The translations under genes and the position numbers were made by a program. DNA of 64,000 nt from NCBI RefSeq assembly GCF_902498785.1, contig NZ_LR701494.1, positions 1,724,540 to 1,788,539 on the forward strand. Direction: 5' to 3'. Under the pieces are notes generated by a model. It was not told the origin of the DNA and did no database searches. It was given only the letters and a program-made list of their open reading frames with translations. Of the stretch, positions 53,093-63,873 are shown piece after piece (positions within the stretch are counted from its first letter, which is position 1; each line of letters starts with the position of its first letter). Source of the stretch: Sphingomonas sp. EC-HK361 (GTDB taxonomy: Bacteria; Pseudomonadota; Alphaproteobacteria; Sphingomonadales; Sphingomonadaceae).

Positions 53093-54546
53093 CCCAGCCA
53101 TCCTCCGGTGAAGCCCGCGCGCTTGAGGCCACGGCGGATGACGTCCGACGTGCGCATCGCCCGCCACACCGCACCATCGCGGGTATTGGCGATCGCGCCG
53201 ATGATCGCGCCTTGATCGATGCCGAGATAGTCCTTCGCCACCCAGCCATAGCGCGCGTCAATGGTGCCGGAATCGGTCTTCACGTCGGTATAGTTGAAGC
53301 TGGGGTTGAAGCTGTCGAGGAATCCGTATTTGCCGTAGATGCGCGATCCGTGGACGCGGTGGAGCGCCTCCGCAGCCGGGACGCAGATTTCGGGCGCGAA
53401 GGCGAGGCTGCCGAGCACTGCGGTCGGCGCGATCGTGCCGTCGTCCAGCCCGTCGGGTTCGGCGATCGGCCCGCGTGCGGCATAGCCGTAATATTGCGCC
53501 TGATGGCCGTTATGGCGCAGCATCGCGTTGGCGGGGCCGTCGCACGCGGTCAGCCCCCACACGTCCTTCGAATAGCCCGCCCAGCCCATCGGATTGGCGG
53601 CGCAATAGGCGCGGTTGGCATAGGTCGCGCGCCGGCTGTTCTCGAAATAATCGAGCCCCGCCGCCCGCATCGGCGCATCGCGGATACCGCGGAAATCGAT
53701 CCACATCTGACTGTATTGATGGCCGAACAGCGGCGCAAAGGCGAGGCGGCGCGTCGCCCCCTCCCCGCGCCAGAAGCGATCATAGGGCGCGGTCCACAAC
53801 GACCAGCCGCCGTCGGCGATCGGATGCCCCGCCGAACCGAGCGCGAGGATGTAGACCATCATCCCCTCATTATATCCGTCCCACCGCCGCTCGATGAAGC
53901 CCTTGTCGGGGTGCCACCCCATCGAGATCGCCTTGCCGTCGGGCTGGAACCACGGCCACTCCGCCTTCGCCACGACGCGCGCGCCGATCTCGCGGATCTG
54001 GCGCTCGACCGGATCGGCGCCGTCATAATAGGCGACCGCGTGAAGGATGCCGAGGAACAACAGCGTCGAATCCACGCTCGACAATTCGGTATCGCGGAAG
54101 CGGTGCCCGGTCTTCATGTCGAGAAAGTGGTAGAAGAAGCCCTTGTGCCCGGTGATCCCGCTCATCGCGGGGCCTTGCTTGGCCGTGTCGAAGAACTTCA
54201 GCGTCGTCAGCGTCAGGTCGCGTGCCGCGCTCCGGCGCACCCAGCCCCGATCGACACCGATCGTATAGGCGGTCAGCGCGAAGCCGACCGCGGCGATGCT
54301 GGCGAAGGACGGCGTCGGCCAGCGATCGGGCACCAGCCCGTTCTCGCGGTTCGCCAGGTCCCAGAAGAACGCGAAGGTGCGGTGCTCGATATCGTCGATC
54401 AGCGGCGGCAGCGTGGTGGAGCCGCGCGGCGCTGCCTCCGCCAGCATCGGCGCACAGCCGGCCGCCGCCAGTCCGGCGCCCGCCGCTGCCGAGGTCGAGA
54501 GAAACGCGCGTCGGCCGATACGCTGGTCGACAGGAAACAGGGTCAT
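53089..54546 (-). CDS. GH144-family endo-beta-1,2-glucanase-like lipoprotein
   Basis: A 485-residue exported protein. The N-terminus is a twin-arginine signal with lipobox (RRAFLSTSAAAGAGLAAAGC). The rest is an (alpha/alpha)6 toroid of the GH144/glycoamylase family (LIDDIEHRTFAFFWDLANREN, TGHKGFFYHFLDMKTG, VDSTLLFLGILHAVAYY, KGFIERRWDGYNEGMMVYIL). GH144 members cleave beta-1,2-glucan to sophorose oligomers. An acidic residue cluster is visible but I cannot assign the catalytic pair. The ATG overlaps the lacI stop by four bases, so they form one operon with the halogenase. Confidence 0.85.
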   Translation of the reverse strand: MTLFPVDQRIGRRAFLSTSAAAGAGLAAAGCAPMLAEAAPRGSTTLPPLIDDIEHRTFAFFWDLANRENGLVPDRWPTPSFASIAAVGFALTAYTIGVDRGWVRRSAARDLTLTTLKFFDTAKQGPAMSGITGHKGFFYHFLDMKTGHRFRDTELSSVDSTLLFLGILHAVAYYDGADPVERQIREIGARVVAKAEWPWFQPDGKAISMGWHPDKGFIERRWDGYNEGMMVYILALGSAGHPIADGGWSLWTAPYDRFWRGEGATRRLAFAPLFGHQYSQMWIDFRGIRDAPMRAAGLDYFENSRRATYANRAYCAANPMGWAGYSKDVWGLTACDGPANAMLRHNGHQAQYYGYAARGPIAEPDGLDDGTIAPTAVLGSLAFAPEICVPAAEALHRVHGSRIYGKYGFLDSFNPSFNYTDVKTDSGTIDARYGWVAKDYLGIDQGAIIGAIANTRDGAVWRAMRTSDVIRRGLKRAGFTGGWLG

Positions 54547-55541
54547 CGCCGGGCCTTTTCGGATTGCGTCGTCTGGCGGACGACAAGATCGGGAACGAGA
54601 AGTTCGGTGCTGGCGTCCGCGCCCTTCCCCTCGAGCTGCGCGACGAGCCGTGCGACCGCCTGCGCGCCGATCTCCGCCATGTGCACGCGCATCGTGGTGA
54701 GCGCGAGATACCGAGCGAGCGGCACGTCGTCGAAACCGGCCACCGCGACATCGCCGGGCACGTCGATGCCGGCATCGCGCAGCACGGTCAGCGCGCCGAG
54801 CGCCATCATGTCATTGGCGGCGAACACCGCATCGAAGCGCGTGCCCACAGCGAGCAGGTCGCGCACCGCCGCGGCGCCGCCATCGTCGCTGAAGTCGCCG
54901 GCGACGACGATCGGCTCGGCATCGCCCCGCTCGGCCATCGCGGCGAGGAACCCCGCCTGCCGTTCGGCGCTGTCGATATTGCCCGCAGGACCGGTGATAT
55001 GCACGATCCGTCGCTTGCCGATCGCGAGCAGATGCCGGGTCATCGTCTCCGCGCCGTGCTGGCTATCGATCCGGAGCAGCGGCCGCCCAGACCCGTCGGC
55101 GCTATGCACAAGCACGGCGGGCAACCCCGGCGGAAGCAGGATCTCGAGTCCTGCCGCATCGACCTGCGGCGCCATGACGACCAGGCCATCGACCCGCCCG
55201 CGCATCGCGCGTGTCGCGTGGCTCGCCATGTCGATATCGGCGTGCATGTTCGACAGCAGCAACTGGTAGCCGCGCCCGCTTGCCTCGCGGTCCATGCCGC
55301 GCACGATCTCGGAAAAGAACTCGCCGTGCAGATCGGGCAGCACCACGCCGATCGCGTGCGTGCGCGCCATGCTGAGGCTGCGCGCGCCAGCATGCGGAAC
55401 GTAACCGAGCGCCTTGGCGGCGGCATTCACCTTCGCGCGGGTATCGGGGTGGACGTTGCTGTGCCCGTTCAGCGCGCGCGAAACCGAGGCCACCGACACG
55501 CCGGCGCGGTGAGCGACATCACGAATATTGGCCGCAGCCAT
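54543..55541 (-). CDS. LacI-family transcriptional repressor
   Basis: A 332-residue LacI regulator: N-terminal helix-turn-helix (IRDVAHRAGVSVASVSRALNG) and hinge helix (KALGYVPHAGARSL), then a sugar-binding domain (IGVVLPDLHGEFFSEIVRGMDREA, DAVFAANDMMALGAL). It begins at ATG 55541; an earlier ATG at 55589 is less likely. It is divergent from the GH3 gene and sits with the GH144 and halogenase genes in one operon. The perfect palindromes GTAACCGGTTAC in front of the GH3 gene and the TonB receptor are its likely operators. Confidence 0.9.
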   Translation of the reverse strand: MAAANIRDVAHRAGVSVASVSRALNGHSNVHPDTRAKVNAAAKALGYVPHAGARSLSMARTHAIGVVLPDLHGEFFSEIVRGMDREASGRGYQLLLSNMHADIDMASHATRAMRGRVDGLVVMAPQVDAAGLEILLPPGLPAVLVHSADGSGRPLLRIDSQHGAETMTRHLLAIGKRRIVHITGPAGNIDSAERQAGFLAAMAERGDAEPIVVAGDFSDDGGAAAVRDLLAVGTRFDAVFAANDMMALGALTVLRDAGIDVPGDVAVAGFDDVPLARYLALTTMRVHMAEIGAQAVARLVAQLEGKGADASTELLVPDLVVRQTTQSEKARR

Positions 55542-55626
55542 CCCCGTTCCCCAACCCTTCGTATCGACGACAGGATCGTCGGCGACCAACGCTTCGTCAT
55601 TGCATTATGCGGCGTTCAGCGTCTAC

Positions 55627-55638
55627 GTAACCGGTTAC
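55627..55638. promoter_or_regulatory. LacI-type operator between lacI and the GH3 gene
   Basis: A perfect 12-bp palindrome gtaaccggttac, identical to the site at 51490-51501. It lies in the 162-base gap between the divergent lacI and GH3 genes, so one bound dimer could control both. Confidence 0.65.
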
Positions 55639-55703
55639 ACGCAATGGTCAACGGCGAAGCGCTTCGGCGCAAGCACGCCGGCATCTCGGAGGGGTCTTTT
55701 TCC

Positions 55704-57983
55704 ATGACGGACATTCGGATTTCGCGGCGCGCGGCACTGCTGGGCGCGGGCGCGATCGCGGCCTGGGCGTCCAGCCCGGCACGCGCGCTGTTCCAGGCGA
55801 CCGACTCGCTGGCCGTCCCCGCCTTCATCGACGCGCTGATCGCAAAGATGACGCTGGAGGAAAAGGCCGGGCAGTTGCAGCTGATGGCGTCGGCGTGGGG
55901 GGGCGGCGTCGCGACCGCGCTCAACCCGCCATCGACCGGCCCCAGCTTCGAAGGCCAGATCGCCGATGCCGTCGCGGGCAAGCTGACCGGCGTGTTCAAC
56001 GGCAACGGCGCGGAGATGGCGCGGCGGATGCAGACCGCGGTAATGAAGCAGTCGCGGCTCAAGATCCCGCTGATCTTCGCCGCCGACGTGATCCACGGCC
56101 ACCGCACGATCTTCCCGGTGCCGGTCGGCGAGGCGGCGAGCTTCGAACCCGATCTCGCGATGCGCACGGCGCGGGCCGCAGCCTATGAGGCGGCGGGCGC
56201 GGGGATCGACTGGACCTTCTTCCCGATGGTCGACATCGCCCGCGACCAGCGCTGGGGCCGCACGATGGAGGGCGCGGGCGAGGACGTGCTCGTCGGCGAG
56301 CTCTTCGCCGCTGCGCGCGTGAAAGGCTTCCAGGGCAAGGACCTCGCCGCCAACGACGCGGTGATGGCCTGCATCAAGCATTTCGCCGCTTACGGTGCGG
56401 CTGAAAGCGGGCTCGATTACAACAGCGTCGACCTGTCCGAGCGCACGCTGCGCGAAATATATCTGCCGCCCTATGAAGCCGGGTTCGCGGCCGGCGCGAT
56501 GTCGGGCATGGCTTCGTTCAACGAGATCAACGGCATCCCCGCGACCGCCAACAAGTGGCTGATGCAGGAGGTGCTGCGCGACGAGTGGAAGTTTCCCGGC
56601 ATCATCGTCTCCGACTATACCGGCGATGAGGAGATGATCGCGGCGGGCTATGCCAGGGACGGCCGCGATGCCGCGCGGCTCGCGATCCTCGCCGGTGTCG
56701 ACATGAGCATGCAGTCGAACCTCTACACGCTGCACCTGCCCGAGCTCGTCCGGTCGGGCGCGGTGCCGCAGGCGGTCGTCGATCGCTCGGTCCGCCGCAC
56801 GCTCGCGGTCAAGAACATGCTCGGTCTCTTCGACAAGCCCTTCGGCCGCATCGACCTGAAGCGCGAGAAAGCGCGGTCGCGCACCAAGGCGAGCCTGGCC
56901 CTGTCGCGCGAGGCGGGGCGCAAGGCGATCGTCATGCTCAAGAACGACGGCGATCTGCTGCCCCTCGACAAGTCCGCGAAGATCGCGTTGATCGGCCCCT
57001 TCGCGAGCGGCCAGCATGACTTGAACGGCCCTTGGGTCGTCTACGGCGACAACGCGCAGGCGATCGACCTCGCGACGGGCATCCGCAACGCGGGTGCACG
57101 GAACGTCAGCGTGACGCTCGGCTCGGGGGTCGAGGCGCCGCTCGCCGGCGGAATCGACGCCGCGGTTGCCGCAGCACAGGCGGCCGATATCGTCGTCCTC
57201 GCGATCGGCGAGTCCGAAGGCATGTCGGGCGAGGCGCAGTCGCGCGCCGACATCGTCCTGCCCGAACCGCAGATGGCGCTCGCGGAAGCCGTCGCGAAGA
57301 CCGGCAAGCCGATCGTCGTCGTCCTGAAGAATGGCCGCGCGCTCGCGCTCCACGGCGCAGTCAAGGACGCGCCTGCGATCCTCGTCACCTGGTTCCTGGG
57401 ATCGGAATCGGGCAACGCGACCGCCGATGTGCTGTTCGGCGTCTACAGCCCCGCCGGCCGCCTGCCGTGCAGTTTCCCCTATGAAAGCGGGCAGGAGCCC
57501 TATCACTACGACCACAAGGCGACCGGCCGCCCCGCCCCCGATGGCCCCCGCGTGCCCTACAAGGCGCAGTGGCGGAGCGCCCCCAACGCCGCGCTCTACC
57601 CGTTCGGCCACGGCCTGACCTACGGCAAGGTCGGCTATGGCGCGCTGACCGTCGCCCCCACGATGGCGTGGGACGGCAGGCTCGAGGTCAGCACCACGGT
57701 CACCAACTCCGGCAAGCGCGCGTGCGAGGAAGTGGCGCAGCTCTACATCCATGACCGGACGGCGAGCATCACCCAGCCGGTCCGCAAGCTGAAGGCGTTC
57801 CATAAGGTCGCGCTCGCCCCCGGCGCCAGCGAGACGGTGAAGTTCACCCTGACCCGCGAAATGCTCCAGTTCCTTGGCGAGGACCTGAAGCCAACGGTCG
57901 AGCCCGGCACCTTCGACATCTGGATCGCCCCGTCCGCGCAGGCCGACGGCGCCAAAGGCAGCTTCGAGCTGGTGAAGGGATAA
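55704..57983 (+). CDS. GH3-family beta-glucosidase (BglX type), exported
   Basis: A 759-residue periplasmic glycosidase. A twin-arginine signal (SRRAALLGAGAIAAWASSPARA) is followed by the GH3 N-terminal barrel (MTLEEKAGQL, LIFAADVIHGHRTIFPV, AYEAAGAGIDWTFFPMVDIARD, nucleophile Asp in IIVSDYTGDEEMI), the C-terminal sandwich domain (GSESGNATADVLFG, GRLPCSFPYESG) and a FN3-like domain (VTNSGKRACEEVAQLYI). It should release glucose from beta-glucan oligomers, following the GH144 enzyme. A ribosome-binding site (ggagggg) precedes the ATG. Confidence 0.92.
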   Translation: MTDIRISRRAALLGAGAIAAWASSPARALFQATDSLAVPAFIDALIAKMTLEEKAGQLQLMASAWGGGVATALNPPSTGPSFEGQIADAVAGKLTGVFNGNGAEMARRMQTAVMKQSRLKIPLIFAADVIHGHRTIFPVPVGEAASFEPDLAMRTARAAAYEAAGAGIDWTFFPMVDIARDQRWGRTMEGAGEDVLVGELFAAARVKGFQGKDLAANDAVMACIKHFAAYGAAESGLDYNSVDLSERTLREIYLPPYEAGFAAGAMSGMASFNEINGIPATANKWLMQEVLRDEWKFPGIIVSDYTGDEEMIAAGYARDGRDAARLAILAGVDMSMQSNLYTLHLPELVRSGAVPQAVVDRSVRRTLAVKNMLGLFDKPFGRIDLKREKARSRTKASLALSREAGRKAIVMLKNDGDLLPLDKSAKIALIGPFASGQHDLNGPWVVYGDNAQAIDLATGIRNAGARNVSVTLGSGVEAPLAGGIDAAVAAAQAADIVVLAIGESEGMSGEAQSRADIVLPEPQMALAEAVAKTGKPIVVVLKNGRALALHGAVKDAPAILVTWFLGSESGNATADVLFGVYSPAGRLPCSFPYESGQEPYHYDHKATGRPAPDGPRVPYKAQWRSAPNAALYPFGHGLTYGKVGYGALTVAPTMAWDGRLEVSTTVTNSGKRACEEVAQLYIHDRTASITQPVRKLKAFHKVALAPGASETVKFTLTREMLQFLGEDLKPTVEPGTFDIWIAPSAQADGAKGSFELVKG

Positions 57984-58010
57984 ACGCAAAACGCCCGATG
58001 GACCAGAATC

Positions 58011-58129
58011 CTCCCCCGCCAGGGGGAGGTGGCAGCAAAGCTGACGGAGGGGGAGGACGCGCAAACGATCGTGAGCGCTTGCCGACCCCTCCGAGCCGCT
58101 GCGCGGCCCACCTCCCCCTGGCGGGGGGG
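58011..58129. repeat. REP-like palindrome downstream of the GH3 gene
   Basis: Inverted repeat with ~22-bp arms (58011-58032 and 58108-58129, one mismatch), core ctcccccgccagggggagg. It separates the GH3 gene and the convergent acs gene, and the right arm includes a run of nine or more G. It may act as a terminator on both strands. Confidence 0.82.
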
Positions 58130-58156
58130 GGGGAAGCACCAAATCTCGATCCGTCC

Positions 58157-60091
<1,935 letters not shown>

Positions 60092-60215
60092 TGGGCTCTC
60101 CTCCCCTCAACCCTCCCGCGCTCGGCCCACCGGGTCAAGGTTGCGCAAGACGGGCCGGGCTGCAAGGAGGCGATCGAAGCGCGCGCCTCCGCCTGCCCGT
60201 GTAGAAGGCCGACCT

Positions 60216-62309
60216 GTGAAAACCTTTTCCCTGCTCGCGCTGATCGTCGGGATCCCCGCCGCGGCAACGGCGCAGGAAATCCCGGCGACCGCACCGCAGG
60301 CTACCGTCCCCGACATCGTCGTGACCGGGGTCGTGACCGGGCGCGGGCTGGACGCCTCGCCCGCAGACCGCGTCGTCGATGTGGTGACGCTGGACCGCGA
60401 CCGGATCACCGCCAACGCCAGCACGCGGCTGGAAAGCGTGCTCGCCGACGTGGCGGGGCTTCAGCAGTTCCGGCGCTCCGATTCGCGCTCCGCCAACCCG
60501 ACGAGCCAAGGCATTTCGCTGCGAGGGATCGGCGGCAACGCATCGAGCCGCGCGCTGCTGATCCTGGATGGCGTCCCGCAGGCCGATCCGTTCGGCGGAT
60601 GGGTCGCCTTCCCCGCCTATGCCACCGGACGCCTTGGACAAATTCGCGTCACGCGCGGCGGCGGCAGCGGCTATTACGGCCCCGGCGCGCTCGCCGGCAC
60701 GGTCGAGCTGGAAAGCGCGGCGCCCGACGGCGACGATCCCTTCATCGGAAGCTTCGCCCATGGCAGCCGCGATTCCACTGAAGCGCAAGGCTCGGCCGCG
60801 CTCGTGCGCAGCGGCGGCTTCGCGACAATCTCTGGTGCCTATGCACGCGGCGACGGCTTCGTGCTGACCGTCGCCGAAAGCCGCGGCCCCGTCGACCGGG
60901 CGGCACCCTATGAGCAAGCCTCGGGCGCGGTGCGAGCGGTCGTGCGCGTCGCGCAGGCGACGGAGCTGCAGGCCAACATCTCCGCCTTCACCGACGCCCG
61001 CGAACGCGGCACGCCCTTCACCGCCAACCGAAGCGAGGGCGCCGACGCCAGCCTGCGCCTTGTCGGGCGTGGACGCTGGGGCTGGTCCGCGCTTGCCTAT
61101 GTCCAGACACGCGCCTTCGCCTCCAGCTTCGCGAGCATCGACGCCGCGCGGACGACCGCGACCCGCACGCTCGACCAGTATAATACCCCGGCGACCGGCA
61201 CCGGCGCCCGGCTGGAGATCGCGCCGCCGCTCGGCAGGACCGTCTCGCTGCGGCTGGGCGCCGATCTGCGCGACGTGACCGGGCGGACGAAGGAACTCTA
61301 CACCTATCTCGCCGCATCGCCGACCAGGCGCCGGGTCGCCGGCGGCGCATCGCAGACCTATGGCGTGTTCGCCGACAGCAGTATCGAGCTCGGCGCGCTC
61401 ACCATCGCGCTCGGCGGACGAATCGATCACTGGCGTATCGCGAACGGCTTCCTGTCCGAACGCACGATCGCGACCGGCGCGGCGCTCACCGACACTCGCT
61501 TCGCCGATCGATCCGGTGACGAGGCGACGGGACGGGCCGGCATCGCGTGGCGCGTCGCTTCCCCACTGACGCTGCGCGCGGCGGCATATCGGGGATGGCG
61601 GCTACCGACGCTCAACGAGCTCTACCGTCCGTTCCGCGTCGGAGCCGACGCGACCGCCGCAAACGCGCTCCTGAAGCCCGAGCGTCTCGGCGGCTACGAA
61701 GTCGGCGCGACCATCGCGCCCGCGCGCGGACTGCGCGTCAACGCGACTTGGTTCGACAACCGGCTGGACGATGCGATCGCCAACATCACCGCCGGAAGCG
61801 GTCCCGGCAATTTCCCCGGCGTCGGCTTCGTCGCAGCCGGCGGCATATACCGAGTGCGCGGCAACCTGGACGCGATCCGCGCACGCGGCGTCGAACTGGA
61901 CGCGGAGGCGAGCCGCGGCGCCGGCTTCACACGGCTGTCGTGGAGCCACGTCGCATCGCGTGTCGAAGCCTCGGGCGCCGCTGCCCCGCTCGACGGTCTG
62001 CGCCCCGCCCAGACCCCAAGCGATCAGCTTTCCGGCACGCTCGGCTGGCGCCACGGCCGCGCCGTCGCCTCCGGCACGCTGCGCTACGTTTCACGCCAGT
62101 TCGACGACGACCAGAACAGCCGCAGCCTCGCCCCTGCCACCACCGTCGATGCCTATGCCGCGCTCCCTCTCACCCGCCGCCTCGCGATCGAGGCCCGCGC
62201 AGAAAATATCGCTGACGCCCGCGTGGAAGCCGGGATCAGCGGCACAAACGTGATCGAACGCGCCACCCCGCGCACGTTGTGGATCGGCCTGCGTTACGGC
62301 GGCGGATGA
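60216..62309 (+). CDS. TonB-dependent receptor (BtuB/CirA-like)
   Basis: A 697-residue outer-membrane receptor: signal peptide (FSLLALIVGIPAAATAQ), TonB box DIVVTGVV, plug (LADVAGLQQFRRSDSRSANPTSQ, SSRALLILDGVPQADPFGGWVAF, RVTRGGGSGYYGPGALAGTVEL) and a barrel ending in GLRYGGG. The plug resembles a group of small receptors for siderophores or vitamin B12; no substrate is given by the context. The start is GTG 60216; the ribosome-binding site is weak (gaaggcc). Confidence 0.85.
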   Translation: MKTFSLLALIVGIPAAATAQEIPATAPQATVPDIVVTGVVTGRGLDASPADRVVDVVTLDRDRITANASTRLESVLADVAGLQQFRRSDSRSANPTSQGISLRGIGGNASSRALLILDGVPQADPFGGWVAFPAYATGRLGQIRVTRGGGSGYYGPGALAGTVELESAAPDGDDPFIGSFAHGSRDSTEAQGSAALVRSGGFATISGAYARGDGFVLTVAESRGPVDRAAPYEQASGAVRAVVRVAQATELQANISAFTDARERGTPFTANRSEGADASLRLVGRGRWGWSALAYVQTRAFASSFASIDAARTTATRTLDQYNTPATGTGARLEIAPPLGRTVSLRLGADLRDVTGRTKELYTYLAASPTRRRVAGGASQTYGVFADSSIELGALTIALGGRIDHWRIANGFLSERTIATGAALTDTRFADRSGDEATGRAGIAWRVASPLTLRAAAYRGWRLPTLNELYRPFRVGADATAANALLKPERLGGYEVGATIAPARGLRVNATWFDNRLDDAIANITAGSGPGNFPGVGFVAAGGIYRVRGNLDAIRARGVELDAEASRGAGFTRLSWSHVASRVEASGAAAPLDGLRPAQTPSDQLSGTLGWRHGRAVASGTLRYVSRQFDDDQNSRSLAPATTVDAYAALPLTRRLAIEARAENIADARVEAGISGTNVIERATPRTLWIGLRYGGG

Positions 62310-62441
62310 TATCTTCCGAGCGAGCGAGAAAAACCGAACCTGCGCAACGCCAGTTGACCGACGCCCCCACGATATGTCACGGGCGCGTCAGGCATCGATC
62401 CGACGCGCACCGGCCAACGCCCCGCGCCCCGGACGACCGAT
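62310..62441. other. Intergenic leader of tRNA-Gly
   Basis: No gene in these 132 bases between the TonB receptor stop and the cut tRNA-Gly. A TTGACC box (62354-62359) could be a -35 element, but the -10 match is poor. Confidence 0.3.
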
Positions 62442-62481
62442 GCGGGTGTAGCTCAATGGTAGAGCAGGAGCTTCCCAAGCT
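62442..62481 (+). pseudogene. tRNA-Gly (CCC), truncated after the anticodon loop
   Basis: The first 40 bases are a perfect tRNA-Gly 5' half: acceptor GCGGGTG, D-arm GCTC/GAGC with AATGGTA loop, and an anticodon loop with CCC flanked by AGCTT and AAGCT. After 62481 the sequence departs completely: no variable region, no GGTTCGATTCC T-arm and no 3' acceptor. The break is at a small palindrome (agcttcccaagct) of the sort used as an integration site by tyrosine recombinases. Confidence 0.8.
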
Positions 62482-62584
62482 ACTGAAAATGGCTGTTTTC
62501 TGCCGTTTCCGCTGTAAACTGCGCCAAATCCCGGTCACGTGAAATCAATAACTTAGCGGGACGGGTTTAAACTGGTTTTCGGGG
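62482..62584. other. Foreign sequence after the tRNA break
   Basis: Just over 100 bases between the cut tRNA-Gly and the stop of the dioxygenase gene. I see no gene and no tRNA 3' half. The composition is less GC-rich than the surrounding region, as expected for a junction of acquired DNA. Confidence 0.35.
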
Positions 62585-63310
62585 TCAAACGCCGCGCCAG
62601 CGCAGTGGCTGTGGGAGGTCATCCGCCGCATAGTCTACCTGCAAAACACGTCGTCTTCGGGGTGGATCTGCCGCGCGCGATCCATGCAGGATGGGCGTTG
62701 CATAAAGCCAGATGTCGCCCCGCCCTGCGATACAGAGTTCCTCGCCGAATTGGACAACGATCGACGCAATCTTGGCTTCGAGAATGCGGCCGAGCTTGTG
62801 CGATCCAGGCACGATCCGCAGCGGCGCGTTGGTTTCGTCAACAGGATCGAGGTGAATACGCAATGTCACCATCTGCTGAAGGATTGGAAACGGCGGCTCG
62901 ACCTGCACGAGGCCTGACTTGATCGTCCAGGGGCCGAACCCTTCGACCGATGCGCGTTGCTGGACGACAATCGTGCGGTCCTGGTGCCAACCGAGCGCCC
63001 AGTTCGCGCCCTCGGTTTTGTCGAACAGCACCGCCCGGACCGGGCGAGATCGCGGACCCAGAACGCCGGTTGCGATCGACCCTGCCGCACCGCCCGGACC
63101 CAGCAGGTCGTGAAGGGCCGGAGCAGCCCCGATCCGGACACCCGGCACTCCGGTCGGCAGGTCCGCCAGAGCGCGTTCAATTGCCAAGCAACACGCCTCG
63201 TCCAGCGCAGCGGGAAAGCATTCCGCGCCATCCTTAAGGAAGTTCATTGTTCCGGCAGCCGTCACGCCGGACTGCTCCTCATCATGCTGCGCCGGACCAG
63301 CATCATTCAT
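62585..63310 (-). CDS. Phytanoyl-CoA dioxygenase-like (2OG/Fe(II)) protein
   Basis: A 241-residue protein with the double-stranded beta-helix of the PhyH family: the metal pair His-x-Asp in WHQDRTI, and the distal His and 2-oxoglutarate-binding Arg region ILHGSRAADPPRRRRVLQVDY. Such enzymes hydroxylate a small molecule or lipid; no substrate is evident. The chosen start (ATG 63310) overlaps the rtcR stop by eight bases, so it is translated with rtcR. This places it in an RNA-repair gene neighbourhood, where a role as an RNA- or protein-modifying enzyme is possible but not shown. Confidence 0.72.
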   Translation of the reverse strand: MNDAGPAQHDEEQSGVTAAGTMNFLKDGAECFPAALDEACCLAIERALADLPTGVPGVRIGAAPALHDLLGPGGAAGSIATGVLGPRSRPVRAVLFDKTEGANWALGWHQDRTIVVQQRASVEGFGPWTIKSGLVQVEPPFPILQQMVTLRIHLDPVDETNAPLRIVPGSHKLGRILEAKIASIVVQFGEELCIAGRGDIWLYATPILHGSRAADPPRRRRVLQVDYAADDLPQPLRWRGV

Positions 63311-63873
63311 GATCCTGCACTGCCCGCCATGAGAGGCCGAAGCGTTGAAGGTACTTGCGAAGCCGATCGGCGTCGTTGGATGATGCGCGCTGGGCGAGCG
63401 ACGCTGCAAAGAGGGTGCGGCCGGCTTCAGACAGCGAGCGGCTGCTGCGGCACGTTCTGATTACATGAGCCAGCTGAACGCGATCGAAAGGATCGAGCGC
63501 ATCGGCCTGCTCCGCGGAGAGAACGCTGTCCAGGCCGTCGTCGACCGCCGCTCCGGTCGACCAGAGCCGCTTGAGCCGCGCGACCTCCGCCGCGACGCAA
63601 GGCCCATCGATGCGCCCTTTCGAGCTGAACGTCGCCATGCGCGTGACGCTCGCCGCGAGGTCTCTGAAGTTGCCGGTCCAGCGCGCGTCAGGTGTCGCTG
63701 CGAAGGCAAGATAGCGATCGCGTGCCTCCTTGTTGAAGGTCACGCGTGTCCCCTCGCGTTCGGCAAAGCGGTCGAGCTCATAGTCGAGGTTCGGCGCGAT
63801 GTCCTCGCGCCGGTCGGCAAGCCCCGGCAGCGCGAACGTCCAGAGGTTGAGCCGCGCGTACAGGTCGTCGTGC
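63303..63873 (-). pseudogene. rtcR: rtcR, 3' part (sigma54-dependent RNA-repair regulator), cut by an IS
   Basis: RtcR is a sigma54-dependent activator of the RNA ligase/cyclase genes rtcBA. This fragment reads DDLYARLNLWTFALPGL, then RREDIAPNLDYELDRFAERE (AAA+ part), VTFNKEARDRYLAFAATPDARWTGNFRDL, and a C-terminal helix-turn-helix (SLSEAGRTLFAASLAQRASSNDADRLRKYLQRFGLSW). All are strongly RtcR-like. The N-terminal sensor domain and most of the ATPase are missing, because an insertion sequence starts at 63874. Upstream of the join an in-frame stop is met. A GTG at 63743 is only internal. Confidence 0.85.
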
